A stretch of 64,000 nt of DNA from Streptomyces sp. FIT100 (lineage in GTDB: Bacteria; Actinomycetota; Actinomycetes; Streptomycetales; Streptomycetaceae): positions 6,357,526 through 6,421,525 of the forward strand of contig NZ_CP075715.1 of the NCBI RefSeq assembly GCF_024584805.1, given 5' to 3'. A program made the translations under genes and the position numbers. The notes under the pieces are model-generated. The model worked only from the letters and a program-made list of their open reading frames with translations. It did not search any database and had not been told where the DNA came from. The first letter of the stretch is position 1; every line of letters begins with the position of its first letter. This document shows positions 16,186 through 25,527 of this stretch, piece by piece.

Positions 16186-17256
16186 CTACTGGTCCACAAG
16201 CCCTTTCGCGTCCCGCGCCAGCGCCGTCAGCCGGGAGATCGCCCGGAAGTACTTCTTCCGGTAACCGCCGTTCAACATCTCGTCGCTGAACAGCCGGTCG
16301 AAGGGGAGGCCCGAGGCGAGGACCGGTATCTCGCGGTCGTACAGCCGGTCGGCGAGGACGACCAGCCGCAGCGCCGTCGACTGGTCCGGGACCGGCTGCA
16401 CATCGGTGAGGCAGACCGCCCGCAGCCCGTCCGTCAGCGCCCCGTAGCGGCTCGGGTGGACCCGCGCGAGATGTTCGAGGAGCTGGGGGAAGCCGTCGAG
16501 CGAGGCGCCGGGGGCGGCGTACGCGGCCTTGGTGACCTGCTCGTCCGTGAACGGCGGCGGGGCCTCGGGCAGCCCGCGGTGGCGGTAGTCCTCGCCGTCG
16601 ATCCGCAGCGGCCGGAAGTGCGCCGACAGGCCCTGGATCTCGCGGAGGAAGTCGGCGGCGGCGAACCGGCCCTCGCCGAGCTTGCCGGGCAGCGTGTTGG
16701 AGGTGGCCGCGAGCGCCACGCCCCCGTCCACGAGCCTGCCGAGCAGCGTCGAGACGAGCACCGTGTCGCCCGGGTCGTCCAGCTCGAATTCGTCGATGCA
16801 GAGCAGCCGGTGCCCACTGAGCGTCTGCACGGTCTGCTGGAAGCCGAGCGCGCCGACCAGGTTCGTCAGTTCCACGAACGTGCCGAACGCCTTCAGGGCG
16901 GGCTCGGCCGGGGTCGCGTGCCAGAGCGAGGCGAGCAGATGCGTCTTGCCGACGCCGTAGCCGCCGTCCAGATAGACACCGCGCGGCGCCGCAGGGGCCG
17001 CCGGCTTCTTCGCGAACCAGCGGCGCCTGCCGCTCCCGGTCGCGTGCGCACCGCCCAGGCCCGCCGCGAACGAGCTCAGCACGGTGACCGCCTCGGTCTG
17101 GCTGGGCTGCTTCGGGTCGGGGACGTACGTGTCGAAGCGTACGGAGTCGAAGCGCGGCGGCGGCACCATCTCGGCGACCAGACGGTCGGCCGGGACATGG
17201 GGCTCGCGGGCGCACAGAGACAGCGGGACGGCTTCGGTCAGGGGCGTGGTCGGCAC
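16186..17256 (-). CDS. zapE: cell division protein ZapE (AFG1-type ATPase)
   Basis: A 356-aa product starting at the GTG at 17256; the longer frame to 17487 runs antisense into the neighbouring reductase gene. P-loop AAA-like ATPase with Walker A GGYGVGKTHLLASLWH and Walker B HRLLCIDEFELDDP. The arginine-sensor region (ATSNTLPGKLGEGRF) and C-terminal LFDRLFSDEMLNGGYRKKYF-like block are typical of AFG1/ZapE. In other bacteria ZapE acts on the Z-ring; its role in Streptomyces is not established. It is divergent from the RibD-like gene, with only 37 bp between starts. Confidence 0.92.
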   Translation of the reverse strand: MPTTPLTEAVPLSLCAREPHVPADRLVAEMVPPPRFDSVRFDTYVPDPKQPSQTEAVTVLSSFAAGLGGAHATGSGRRRWFAKKPAAPAAPRGVYLDGGYGVGKTHLLASLWHATPAEPALKAFGTFVELTNLVGALGFQQTVQTLSGHRLLCIDEFELDDPGDTVLVSTLLGRLVDGGVALAATSNTLPGKLGEGRFAAADFLREIQGLSAHFRPLRIDGEDYRHRGLPEAPPPFTDEQVTKAAYAAPGASLDGFPQLLEHLARVHPSRYGALTDGLRAVCLTDVQPVPDQSTALRLVVLADRLYDREIPVLASGLPFDRLFSDEMLNGGYRKKYFRAISRLTALARDAKGLVDQ

Positions 17257-17293
17257 AGTCCCCAACTCTACGGGCCGTGTCACACTGCGCGAC

Positions 17294-18058
17294 ATGCGAC
17301 GTCTTTTCCCTGTGAGCGACCCGACAGCCGACGCCCATGACCGGGAGTGGGGCCTGGACGAGCTGGCCGACGCGTACGCGTATCCGGCCGGGGACGGATC
17401 GTGGCTGCGCGCCAACATGGTCACCTCGCTGGACGGGGCCGCCCAGCACGGGGGCCGCTCCCAGCCGCTCTCCTCCGACACGGACATGCGGATCTTCGGG
17501 ACGCTGCGGGCGCTGGCGGACGCGGTGGTCGTGGGCGCCGAGACGGTACGCCAGGAGGGCTACCGCCCGGCCCGCGCCCGGGAGGTCTTCGCGGAGCGCC
17601 GGGAGGCCGCCGGGCAGGGCCCCGCCCCCGCGATCGCCGTGGTCAGCGCGAGCCTGGAGCTGGACTTCGGCCTTCCGCTCTTCAGCTCGCCCCTGGTGCC
17701 GACGCTGGTCCTGACCGGCGCGGCGGCCGCCCCGGAGCGGTTGGCCGCGGCCCGGAAGGCGGGGGTGGAGGTGGTGGTCGCCGGCGACGGGCCCGGCGTC
17801 GAGCCCGCCCGCGCCGTGCGGGCCCTGGCCGAGAGGGGCCTGCGGCGGCTGCTCACGGAGGGCGGGCCGAGGCTGCTCGGCCAGTTCATCGCGGCCGGGG
17901 TGCTGGACGAGATGTGTCTGACCGTGTCGCCGACGCTGACCGCGGGGGACGCCCAGCGGATCGCCGGGGGGCCGTCGGTGGCGGTGCCCGAGCGGTTCGC
18001 GCTGGCGTCGCTGCTGGAGGAGGCCGGGTTCCTCTTCGCCCGCTACCGTCGGATCTGA
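17294..18058 (+). CDS. pyrimidine reductase family protein (RibD C-terminal/dihydrofolate reductase fold)
   Basis: A 254-aa product from the ATG at 17294. The single domain matches the reductase half of RibD: WLRANMVTSLDGAAQHGGRSQPLSS near the N-terminus, DAVVVGAETVRQEGYRP, and LLTEGGPRLLGQFIAAGVLDEMCLTVSP near the C-terminus, where NADPH binds. It lacks a deaminase domain, so it is either a stand-alone riboflavin-type reductase or a related reductase with another substrate. Divergent from zapE with a very short shared promoter space. Confidence 0.88.
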   Translation: MRRLFPVSDPTADAHDREWGLDELADAYAYPAGDGSWLRANMVTSLDGAAQHGGRSQPLSSDTDMRIFGTLRALADAVVVGAETVRQEGYRPARAREVFAERREAAGQGPAPAIAVVSASLELDFGLPLFSSPLVPTLVLTGAAAAPERLAAARKAGVEVVVAGDGPGVEPARAVRALAERGLRRLLTEGGPRLLGQFIAAGVLDEMCLTVSPTLTAGDAQRIAGGPSVAVPERFALASLLEEAGFLFARYRRI

Positions 18059-18162
18059 CAAGCAGCGGAATTGTTCGTTCCGGTTGGCTCCGGGTGGGCA
18101 CTAATACTCTCAGACCCCGTGCGGACACGGGGAAGGATGGTTTCCGCAGAAGGGTTCCCGAC

Positions 18163-18633
18163 GTGTTCACAAGCGTTCTGATGATCGAGAAGCCGCTCAC
18201 CTCCGTGGACGTGGAATTCGTCACGACCCTGCACGGCGCCGAGCCGATCTCGTTCATCGTGCTCATGCAGCCGCGCGGGGACCAGGCGGATCTCCTGTTG
18301 CGCGCGATCGACGACGTCGCCATGGGCGAGCTCAAGGACGCCGTCCGCGAGGGAGAGGTCCCCGAGGGCGAGGAGGCCAGGAAGATCGCGGAGCTCGCCC
18401 TCGAGAACTCCCTGGCCGAGCTGCGGGCGGCAGGCTGCGAGGCGGTGGGCCAGGTCGTCGAGGACCATCCGCTCGACAAGATGAAGTCCGTCGTCGAGGA
18501 ATCCGGTGCCGACGAGGTGATCGTGCTCACCGCGCCCCACTACGTGGAGGAGTTCTTCCACCGCGACTGGGCCTCCCGGGCGCGGCACAAGGTCGGCGTA
18601 CCGGTGCTCAAGCTCTTCGCGCACAGCGAATAG
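18163..18633 (+). CDS. conserved actinobacterial hypothetical protein, universal-stress-like
   Basis: A 156-aa product from the GTG at 18163, with AAGGG upstream. The function is not known. An N-terminal strand-rich segment (SVDVEFVTTLHGAEPISFIVLMQPRG) precedes a helical acidic middle. The C-terminal DKMKSVVEESGADEVIVLTAPHYVEEFFHRDWASRAR resembles a Rossmann/USP-like alpha-beta unit. It is located between the RibD-like gene and murC on the same strand, with a 103-bp gap before murC. Confidence 0.85.
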   Translation: MFTSVLMIEKPLTSVDVEFVTTLHGAEPISFIVLMQPRGDQADLLLRAIDDVAMGELKDAVREGEVPEGEEARKIAELALENSLAELRAAGCEAVGQVVEDHPLDKMKSVVEESGADEVIVLTAPHYVEEFFHRDWASRARHKVGVPVLKLFAHSE

Positions 18634-18736
18634 GCTGGGCCCTCGTACGACGCCATGACGCCTCGACGTCACGACGTCTCGACGTGATACCTCGCACCAC
18701 CGCACACTCGCGCCGCACACCCTGGGAGACACACGC

Positions 18737-20131
18737 ATGGCATCCGGCATCCCTCACGCCATGGAACGGCCGCACTTCATCGGCATCGGCGGCGCCGGGA
18801 TGTCCGGGATCGCGAAGATCCTCGCCCAGCGGGGTGCCAAGGTCGCGGGCAGTGATGCCAGGGAGTCCGCCACCGCGGAGTCCCTGCGGGCGCTCGGCGC
18901 GACCGTCCACATCGGACACGCCGCCGAGCACCTCGCCGACGACGCCTCCTGCGTCGTCGTCTCCAGCGCGATCCGCCCCGACAACCCGGAGCTCGTCCGC
19001 GCCGCCGAGCTGGGCGTGCCCGTCGTGCACCGCTCCGACGCGCTGGCGGCCGTGATGCGGGGCGGCAGCACGATCGCCGTCGCCGGCACCCACGGGAAGA
19101 CCACGACCACGTCGATGCTCGCCGTCGCCCTGAGCGAACTCGGCCTCGACCCGTCGTACGCGATCGGCGGCGACCTCGCGGGACCGGGCACGAACGCCCG
19201 CCACGGCGAGGGCGAGATCTTCGTCGCCGAGGCGGACGAGAGCGACCGCAGCTTCCAGAAGTACGACCCGGACGTGGCGATCGTCCTCAACGTCGAGCTC
19301 GACCACCACGCCAACTACGCGTCGATGGACGAGATCTACGAGTCCTTCGAGGCGTTCACGGCCAAGATCCCGGCCGGCGGCACCCTGGTCGTCGGCGAGC
19401 ACGCGGGCGCCCGGGAGCTGGCGTCGCGGGTCTCCGCCCGGGACGACCTGACCGTCGTACGCGTCGGCGAGACCGCGGACTCCGACGTCCGCATCCTCGC
19501 GATCACCCCGCACGGCATGACCAGCGAGGTCACCGTCGCCCTCCCGGACCACGGCGAGCTCACCTTCACGGTCTCCGTCCCCGGCCGCCACTACGCCCAC
19601 AACGCCGCCGCCGCCCTCGCCGCCGCCGCCCGTCTGGGCATCGACCCGGCCGCCCTGGCCGCCGCCCTCACCGCGTACACCGGCGTCGGCCGCCGCCTCC
19701 AGCTCAAGGGCGAGGCCGCGGGCGTCCAGGTCATCGACTCGTACGCCCACCACCCCACCGAGATGACCGCCGACCTGGAGGCCATGCGCGCGGCGGCCGG
19801 CGACCGCCGCCTGCTCGTCGTCTTCCAGCCCCACCTCTTCTCCCGCACCCAGGAGCTGGGCAAGGAGATGGGCCAGGCCCTCGCGCTCGCCGACGCCTCG
19901 GTCGTCCTCGACATCTACCCGGCCCGCGAGGACCCGATCCCGGGCGTCACCAGCACCCTGATCACCGACGCCGCCCTCGCCGCCGGTGCCACCGTCACCC
20001 CCGTCCACGACAAGTCCACCGTCCCGGACGTGGTCGCGGGAATGGCCGGACCCGGCGATCTGGTTCTCACCATGGGCGCGGGCGACGTGACGGACCTCGG
20101 TCCGCAGATCCTGGCCCGCCTGTCGAGCTGA
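18737..20131 (+). CDS. murC: UDP-N-acetylmuramate--L-alanine ligase MurC
   Basis: ATP-dependent ligase adding L-Ala to UDP-MurNAc in peptidoglycan precursor synthesis, cytoplasmic. The 464-aa length is normal. Domain 1 starts with HFIGIGGAGMSGIAKIL (UDP-MurNAc Rossmann). The central ATPase domain has AVAGTHGKTTTTSML. The conserved EADESDRSF and LNVELDHHANY follow. The C-terminal domain has VIDSYAHHPTEM and FQPHLFSRTQE. The gene sits apart from the usual dcw cluster, as in Streptomyces. It is followed 10 bp later by msrB, probably in one transcript. Confidence 0.97.
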   Translation: MASGIPHAMERPHFIGIGGAGMSGIAKILAQRGAKVAGSDARESATAESLRALGATVHIGHAAEHLADDASCVVVSSAIRPDNPELVRAAELGVPVVHRSDALAAVMRGGSTIAVAGTHGKTTTTSMLAVALSELGLDPSYAIGGDLAGPGTNARHGEGEIFVAEADESDRSFQKYDPDVAIVLNVELDHHANYASMDEIYESFEAFTAKIPAGGTLVVGEHAGARELASRVSARDDLTVVRVGETADSDVRILAITPHGMTSEVTVALPDHGELTFTVSVPGRHYAHNAAAALAAAARLGIDPAALAAALTAYTGVGRRLQLKGEAAGVQVIDSYAHHPTEMTADLEAMRAAAGDRRLLVVFQPHLFSRTQELGKEMGQALALADASVVLDIYPAREDPIPGVTSTLITDAALAAGATVTPVHDKSTVPDVVAGMAGPGDLVLTMGAGDVTDLGPQILARLSS

Positions 20132-20141
20132 GGAGCGTGTG

Positions 20142-20555
20142 ATGGCGTACGACGTCGAGAAGCCGGACGAGCAGTGGCGCGCGGAGCTGACCCCCGCGGA
20201 ATACCAGGTCCTGCGCCAGGCCGGCACCGAGCCCGCCTTCCGCGGTGAGTACACGGACACCAAGACCAAGGGCGTCTACTCCTGTCGCGCCTGCGGCGCG
20301 GACCTCTTCACCTCGGACACCAAGTTCGAGTCCCACTGCGGCTGGCCGTCCTTCTTCGACCCGAAGGACACGGACGCGGTGGAGCTGATCGAGGACCGCT
20401 CCCACGGCATGGTCCGCACGGAGGTCCGCTGCGCGAGGTGCGGCTCACACCTGGGCCATGTCTTCGAGGGCGAGGGGTATCCCACGCCGACCGACCAGCG
20501 GTACTGCATCAACTCGATCTCGCTGCGGTTGGCGCCGGACGAGGACCAGGGCTGA
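20142..20555 (+). CDS. msrB: peptide-methionine (R)-S-oxide reductase MsrB
   Basis: A 137-aa product; the ATG at 20142 has AGGAG six bases upstream (a GTG at 20139 is possible). Reduces methionine-R-sulfoxide in proteins. Two zinc-binding CxxC pairs (CRAC and CARC), the HCGWPSFF block, GSHLGHVFEGEG and the catalytic Cys in RYCINSISL are all present. It lies 10 bp after murC. It is the last intact chromosomal gene before the mobile-element island. Confidence 0.97.
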   Translation: MAYDVEKPDEQWRAELTPAEYQVLRQAGTEPAFRGEYTDTKTKGVYSCRACGADLFTSDTKFESHCGWPSFFDPKDTDAVELIEDRSHGMVRTEVRCARCGSHLGHVFEGEGYPTPTDQRYCINSISLRLAPDEDQG

Positions 20556-21114
20556 CCGATCCTAGGTCCGGATGGGCCCTCGCCGATCTCGTGCTTGCGG
20601 GGAGGGCCTGTCCATGGTTTGGGTGTCAGCCGCCCATACCTTGTCCGCCCATAGCCCGGACGCAGGCGTCCTCGATACCCAGAGTCCTCGCGAATGAGTC
20701 ACGCCGCAGGACACTGGCCGAGGTGCCTGTCGGGCGATCGGGGGCCGCTCCCAGCTGGGGCGCTGTACTCCCTCCAGGCGCTCGACTGCCTGCAGCGGCC
20801 AGCCCGTGTCGGTCTGCTTGCCGCAGGCGTACGACGCGCTTGCCGATGGCGCGCTGCTGCCCACGACCATACGTATCCCCTGCCGGCGGCCCACAGTCCA
20901 GGGCCGCACACTCGGACGTTGCTCATGCAACAGCGGGATGTCGGCGAAGGGCTTCCAGCCAGCGCCGATCTAGACGCCGGAGTCGATGGTTCCGGTTCTG
21001 GCGTAGCGGTAGAGGGCGCGACGGTGATGCGGCTGACGACGTCGTTCTTGCCGCCGCCGGTATCGGACAGACTCTGGCGCCGGGCCTTGCATGCGTGACG
21101 GCAGCGGATGGGGT
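20556..21114. other. 559-bp stretch without a convincing gene
   Basis: Open frames exist on both strands but none has a ribosome site plus protein-like composition. This is the left edge of the accessory island, lying between msrB and the terminator of the broken FG-GAP gene. It may contain unrecognisable remnants. Confidence 0.5.
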
Positions 21115-21147
21115 GTGCCCCTGGCAGTTGGTTGCTGCCAGGGGCAC
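21115..21147 (-). terminator. hairpin terminator after the FG-GAP fragment
   Basis: A perfect 13-bp stem (GTGCCCCTGGCAG at 21115-21127 and its complement at 21135-21147) with loop TTGGTTG. It lies 10 bp beyond the stop codon of the minus-strand FG-GAP fragment. Confidence 0.75.
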
Positions 21148-21157
21148 GTGGGGTGGA

Positions 21158-21484
21158 TCAGGTGGTGTAGCGGTTGACGAATTTGGTGCGGCTGTAGTCC
21201 CAGCTGTCGGTCCAGCTGGTCTTGATGGGCTGGAAGGTGGCGTCGGGGTTGGCGAGCCAGGTGAACATGCGTACGGTGCCGTCGTTCTTGTTGTACATGG
21301 CGCCGAGGTCGTCGAGTCCGTCGCCGTTGTAGTCACCGGGGACCATCTGCATGGACTGGTAGGTGATGGTGCCGGCGGGCACGCTCCAGGCTTGCTTGGG
21401 CGGGGCGAAGGTGCCGTTGCCGTTGCTCAGGCTGACGTAGGTGTGGATCTTGTCGGTGCCGTCGGGGTAGTCGAACCAGGTGGG
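21158..21484 (-). pseudogene. 3' fragment of an FG-GAP/VCBS-repeat secreted protein, cut by IS256
   Basis: Reading the minus strand from the IS edge gives an open ~108-residue C-terminal fragment (WFDYPDGTDKIHTYVSLSNG, then MVPGDYNGDGLDDLGAMYNKNDG, ending KFVNRYTT). The DYNGDGLDDLG segment is a classic calcium-binding FG-GAP/VCBS repeat found in extracellular beta-propeller proteins. The 5' part of the gene is missing. The break coincides with the left terminal repeat of the IS256-type element at 21485, and the rest is not seen on the far side. Confidence 0.8.
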
Positions 21485-22272
21485 GGTCTGTCAAACGAGC
21501 GGTGTAACTGGGGTTGATGGTTACTGACGGACCGCGGAGAGGCGGCCGTCGAAGGTGATGTCGAAGGCGTTCAGTGCGGTCTTCCAGCGCATGGTCCAGC
21601 GGGCCTGGCCCTTGCCTGTGGGGTCGAGCGACATGATCGCCATGTAGACGCACTTCAGGGCGGCTTGCTCGTTCGGGAAGTGTCCGCGGGCCTTGACCGC
21701 TCGGCGGATGCGGGCGTTGACCGATTCGATCGCGTTGGTGGTGCAGACGATGCGGCGGATCTCGGTGTCGAACCGCAGGAACGGGGTGAACTCCTCCCAG
21801 GCGTTCTCCCACAGTTTCACGATCGCCGGATATTTCCGGCCCCAGACCTCGGCGAACTCGGAAAACCTGTCCAGGGATGCCTCTTCGGTCGGGGCGGTGT
21901 GGACGGGCTTCAGGAGCTTGGCGATCTTGTCCCAGTCCTGGCGGGCGGTATAGCGGAAGGAGTTCCGCAGCAGGTGTACCACACAGGTCTGCACGATCGT
22001 TCGCGGCCAGACCGTCTCCACCGCCTCGGGCAGGCCCTTGAGCCCATCGCAGACCGGCATCAGCACATCGCTCACGCCGCGGTTCTTGATTTCGGTGAGG
22101 ATGTGCAGCCAGTGCTTGGCGCCCTCGCCGCCGTCGCCGGCCCACAGCCCGAGGATCTCGCGCCGGCCCTCGGTGGTGACGGCCAGGGCCACGTAGATGG
22201 GCCGGTTGGCCACCGCACCGTCGCGGATCTTCACGTGGATGGCGTCGATGAAGACCACCGGATAGACGGGGC

Positions 22273-23500
22273 GGTTTCCATCAGTGGTTGCGAATCACCT
22301 GGTCAATAGGCCTGACAGGTATTCTCGCATGGCCTCGGCGGGGGTCCTGTCTCCGAGTGTGATGCGGGGGCGGTGGTTGAGCTGGCGGGCGACTTCGCGG
22401 AGGCCTTGGGCGGTGTGGACGGACAGGTCGGTGCCCTTCGGAAAGTACTGCCGCAGCAGGCCGTTCATGTTCTCGTTGGTGCCGCGCTGCCAGGGCGAGT
22501 GCGGGTCGCAGAAGTAGATCCGGAACCCCGTCAGCGCCTCGATGTCCTCGTGCAAGGTCAGCTCACGGCCCTGGTCCCAGGTGAGTGTCTTCTTCAGCCG
22601 TGCCGGGATGTGCGCGGTTTGCGTGATCAGCGCGTTCCGGACTTGCGGGGCCTTCCAGCCATGCGGCAAGTGGATCAGGTGGACATAGCGGGTGGTGCGC
22701 TCGACCAGGGTGCCGATCGCCGAGCCCTGGCCGCGGCCGATGATGAGGTCGCCCTCACAATGTCCGGGAACCGTGCGGTCGTTGACCTCGGTCGGACGGT
22801 CGTGGATGAGCGTCATGTTCTTGATCTTGTTCAGGGTGGGGACGCCTCGGCGCTGTCTTTTGCGGCGGGTGCGGCCGGTGCGGAGCTTGGCTTCGCACCG
22901 GCCGAGGATGCCGGCGAACAGGGCCCGGTAGATCGTCTCCGGACAGGCCCGCATCATCACGTCATTCGCGTACTCGCGGGCCAGGTAACGCGCGATCTGC
23001 TGCGGCGACCACTTCTCGGTGAGCTTCTCGCGCACGAGCGTACGCAGCGGCTCGCTGCCGCGGATCTTCTCCTCCTTGGGACGGCGACGCCGCAGTAGGG
23101 ACTGGTTGTGGGCCCACCAGGGGTGGTAGCTGCCGTCCGGCTTCGCGTTGCGCTTGATCTCGCGGTAGACGGTCTGAAAGCTCTTCCCGATCGACGCGGC
23201 GATCTCCTTGAAGGTCTGCTTGGCCTGGAGCCCGTCGGCGATGGCGATGCGGTCGTTCTGGGTCAGGAAGCGCGGCGATATCAGGCCGGTGTCGGGGACG
23301 ATCATGCTTCCAGCTTCGATGAACCAGTTCGAACCACAGCTGGCCGAGACCCCCACCACCCGGGCGGCAGCCGCACCCTTATAGCCCTCCCTGAGCAACT
23401 CGAAGTACCGCTTCTTCACCGAACTCGGCATCTTGTTGGGGGCGTACCTCGGCATCCGAACGCTCTCCTTCCGGAGCGTTCGCAAGCACCGATAGAACTC
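22273..23500 (-). mobile_element. IS30-family insertion sequence
   Basis: The inverted terminal repeats are TTCCATCAGTGGTTGCGAA at 22276-22294 and the complement of TTCTATCGGTGCTTGCGAA at 23479-23497, 16 of 19 identical. They enclose a single intact transposase gene. Exact outer edges are uncertain by a few bases. A 2-bp CC duplication is consistent with the reconstructed IS256 reading frame. It is nested inside the IS256 transposase and so inserted later. Confidence 0.85.
22295..23455 (-). CDS. IS30 family transposase
   Basis: A 386-aa product from the ATG at 23455, with GGAAGGAG about ten bases upstream; the ORF extends further only into IS256 sequence. The N-terminal helix-turn-helix region has SVKKRYFELLREG and QTFKEIAASIGKSFQTVYREI. 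The catalytic domain shows the DDE triad of the family: Asp in EGDLIIGRG, Asp in LTWDQGREL, Glu in GTNENMNGLLRQYFPKGTD. It appears complete, so the element may be active. Confidence 0.95.
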   Translation of the reverse strand: MPRYAPNKMPSSVKKRYFELLREGYKGAAAARVVGVSASCGSNWFIEAGSMIVPDTGLISPRFLTQNDRIAIADGLQAKQTFKEIAASIGKSFQTVYREIKRNAKPDGSYHPWWAHNQSLLRRRRPKEEKIRGSEPLRTLVREKLTEKWSPQQIARYLAREYANDVMMRACPETIYRALFAGILGRCEAKLRTGRTRRKRQRRGVPTLNKIKNMTLIHDRPTEVNDRTVPGHCEGDLIIGRGQGSAIGTLVERTTRYVHLIHLPHGWKAPQVRNALITQTAHIPARLKKTLTWDQGRELTLHEDIEALTGFRIYFCDPHSPWQRGTNENMNGLLRQYFPKGTDLSVHTAQGLREVARQLNHRPRITLGDRTPAEAMREYLSGLLTR

Positions 23501-24111
23501 AAGCGGCGTCGAGAGGTCGGCTCTGCCATTCGGCCATGCCCTCCAGCACCTTGTCGGTGATGGTGGAGATGGTCTGCCGGGAGACCTCCGCGCCATAGAC
23601 CTCTGCCAGGTGGGCCTGCACCTCGCCGGTGGTCAGGCCCTTCGCGGCCAGCGAGATGACCATCTCGTCGACGCCGGCCAGGCGCTTTTGGCGCTTCTTG
23701 ACGATCTTCGGTTCGAAGGAGCCGTCGCGGTCGCGGGGGCACGATTATTTCCACCGGGCCGACGTCGGTCAGGACGGTCTTGGAGCGTTTGCCGTTACGG
23801 GAGTTGCCGCCGTTCTTGCCGACCGGGTCATGCTTGTCATAGCCGAGGTGGTCGGTGATCTCGCCTTCCAGGGCGGACTCCAGCAGCCGCTTGGTCAGCT
23901 GCTGCAGCAGCCCGCCCTCGCCAGTCAACTGCAGCCCCTCGGCCTGGGCCCGGCCCACCAGCTCCTCGATCAACTGGTCGTCCACGGCCTTCGCCGGCAC
24001 AGCCTCCACGGGCTCGACAGCCTCGGAGCCGGACACGTTCTCAGTGGTCATCGATGCATCTTCCATGATCCGGAGTTACACCGAACGTCCTACAGTCCCC
24101 GGGAATTCGGT

Positions 24112-25161
24112 TCAGATATCCGGCGAGGCGTTCGAGGATCCGTCCGCGGTCTTCGTCCAGACGAAGGGTTTCGGGTCTTCGTTCCAGGTCTTGATCCAGG
24201 AGCGGATGTCCTTCTCCAGGGCCTGGACGTTCTTGTGGACGCCTCGTCGTATCTGCTTGTCGGTGAGCAGCCCGAACCACCGCTCGACCTGGTTGAGCCA
24301 GGAGCTGCTGGTGGGGGTGAAGTGCACGTTGAAGCGCGGGTGTGCGGCCAGCCACCGCTGGATGGCGGGCGTCTTGTGCGTGGAGGCGTTGTCGCAGATC
24401 AGGTGCACGTCCAGCTCGTCGGGCACTTCCTTGTCGATCCGGATCAGGAACTTTCTGAACTCCACGGCGCGATGCCGGCGGTGGATCTGGCCGATCACCT
24501 CGCCGGTGGCGGTGTTCAGCGCGGCGAACAGGGTGGTGACGCCGCCGCGCACGTAGTCGTGGGTGCGGCGCTCGGGCATGCCCGGCATCATCGGCAGCAC
24601 GGGTGCCGACCGGTCCAGGGCCTGGATCTGTGTCTTCTCGTCCACGCACAGCACCAGTGCGTGCTCGGGCGGGGCGAGATACAACCCGACCACGTCACGG
24701 ACCTTCTCGATGAACTGCGGATCCTTCGAGAGCTTGAAGGTGTCGACCAGGTGCGGCTTGAGGCCGAAGGTCCGCCAGATCCGCGCGATGGCCGACTGCG
24801 ACAGGCCCATCTCCTTGGCCATCGACCGCGTCGACCAGTGCGTGGCGTCCCTCGGCGTGGTCTCCAGCGTCCTGACAACGACTTCCTCGACCTGGCCGTC
24901 GGTGATCTTCCGGGACCCGCCCGGACGCGGTTCGAGGCGGTCCCGCACGAACCGGGCCCGCCACCGGCTCACCGTGTGCGCCTCAACGCCCAGCCGGTCC
25001 GCAACATCCTTGTTCAAAGCGCCCGTTGCGCTTTCCAGTACGATCCGGCACGGCAGGGCCAGCGCCTGAGAGGACGTCCGACGCCTGGCCCAGCGGGCCA
25101 ATGTCTCACGCTCGTCGTCGGTCAGCACCAGCTCGGCCTTCGGCCGTCCCGTCCTCGCCAT
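24112..25161 (-). pseudogene. IS630 family transposase with shifted C-terminus
   Basis: Starts MARTGRPKAELVLTDDER at the ATG at 25161. The N-terminal helix-turn-helix (GALNKDVADRLGVEAHTVSRWR) is followed by the DDE catalytic domain: Asp in LCVDEKTQIQAL, Asp in LICDNASTHK, Glu in NQVERWFGLLTDK. After KPFVWTKTAD the frame changes and ends GSSNASPDI. The usual continuation (ILERLAGYLNRIPG) is present in the neighbouring frame, so a single base appears lost near 24145. The catalytic core is intact, so the protein might still function. Element ends are not clearly delimited; CCGGG(A/T)ATT occurs near both sides. Confidence 0.85.
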
Positions 25162-25527
25162 CCGGACATCATGCCGAACCAGCACCGACTTACGCAGCAA
25201 ATACCCGGCTCAGGACATTAGAGGTAGAACGCTCTGTCCGGGTTGGAGTGGCTGTTTGTCACCCGAGGGTTGCCGGAGCCTGACTCCTTTGGGTCGCCCG
25301 CCGGCACCAGCCTGCCACGCCACATACCGTCTCACCGCCATCGGGGGTATGCCCGGGCGCGACAGATCGTGTCTGTCGTCAGTGACGGCCGTTGCATGCA
25401 CGAAAAGGTGCATGTTGACGATTTTCGCACATCGTGTCACTCTTCATATCGAGGCTCACATCTTGTGTGCGTGGGCCTGAGGTTTCGGCCACACTCTTGA
25501 TCTTCAGTAGTCCGCGACGACCGCAGC

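Larger units (their letters stand above)
21521..24051 (-). pseudogene. IS256-family (mutator) transposase, split by IS30 and frameshifted
   Basis: The N-terminal part (24051 down to ~23505) starts MTTENVSGS and runs to the GPVEIIVPP block. A run of five C then shifts the frame: the expected RDRDGSFEPKIVKKRQKRLAG, DEMVISLAAKGLTTGEVQ and ITDKVLEGMAEWQSRPLD continue in the adjacent frame. The IS30 insertion interrupts after RPLD. The C-terminal part (22274 down to 21521) resumes YPVVFIDAIHVKIRDG, with the catalytic DDE region (FIDAIHVK, PVCDGLKG, TNAIESVNARIRR). Joining the two sides around a CC duplication would restore RPLDAVYPVV. The enzyme cannot be made intact. Confidence 0.88.
21485..24098 (-). 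mobile_element. IS256-family element interrupted by an IS30-family element
   Basis: The terminal inverted repeats at 21485-21509 and 24074-24098 match at about 19 of 25 positions and share CGGTGTAACT at their inner ends. Between them lie both halves of an IS256-type transposase, separated by a complete IS30 element (about 22273-23500). No 8-bp target duplication is recognisable: the right flank runs directly into an IS630 element and the left flank is inside the FG-GAP fragment. This suggests later rearrangement. Confidence 0.8.

Noticed and set aside
14434..17340. 968-aa plus-strand ORF antisense to PPK2, OsmC and ZapE
   Set aside because: It is opposite three well-recognised genes and has no recognisable domains.
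23629..25221. 530-aa plus-strand ORF through the IS elements
   Set aside because: Antisense to IS256/IS630 transposases with shadow composition.
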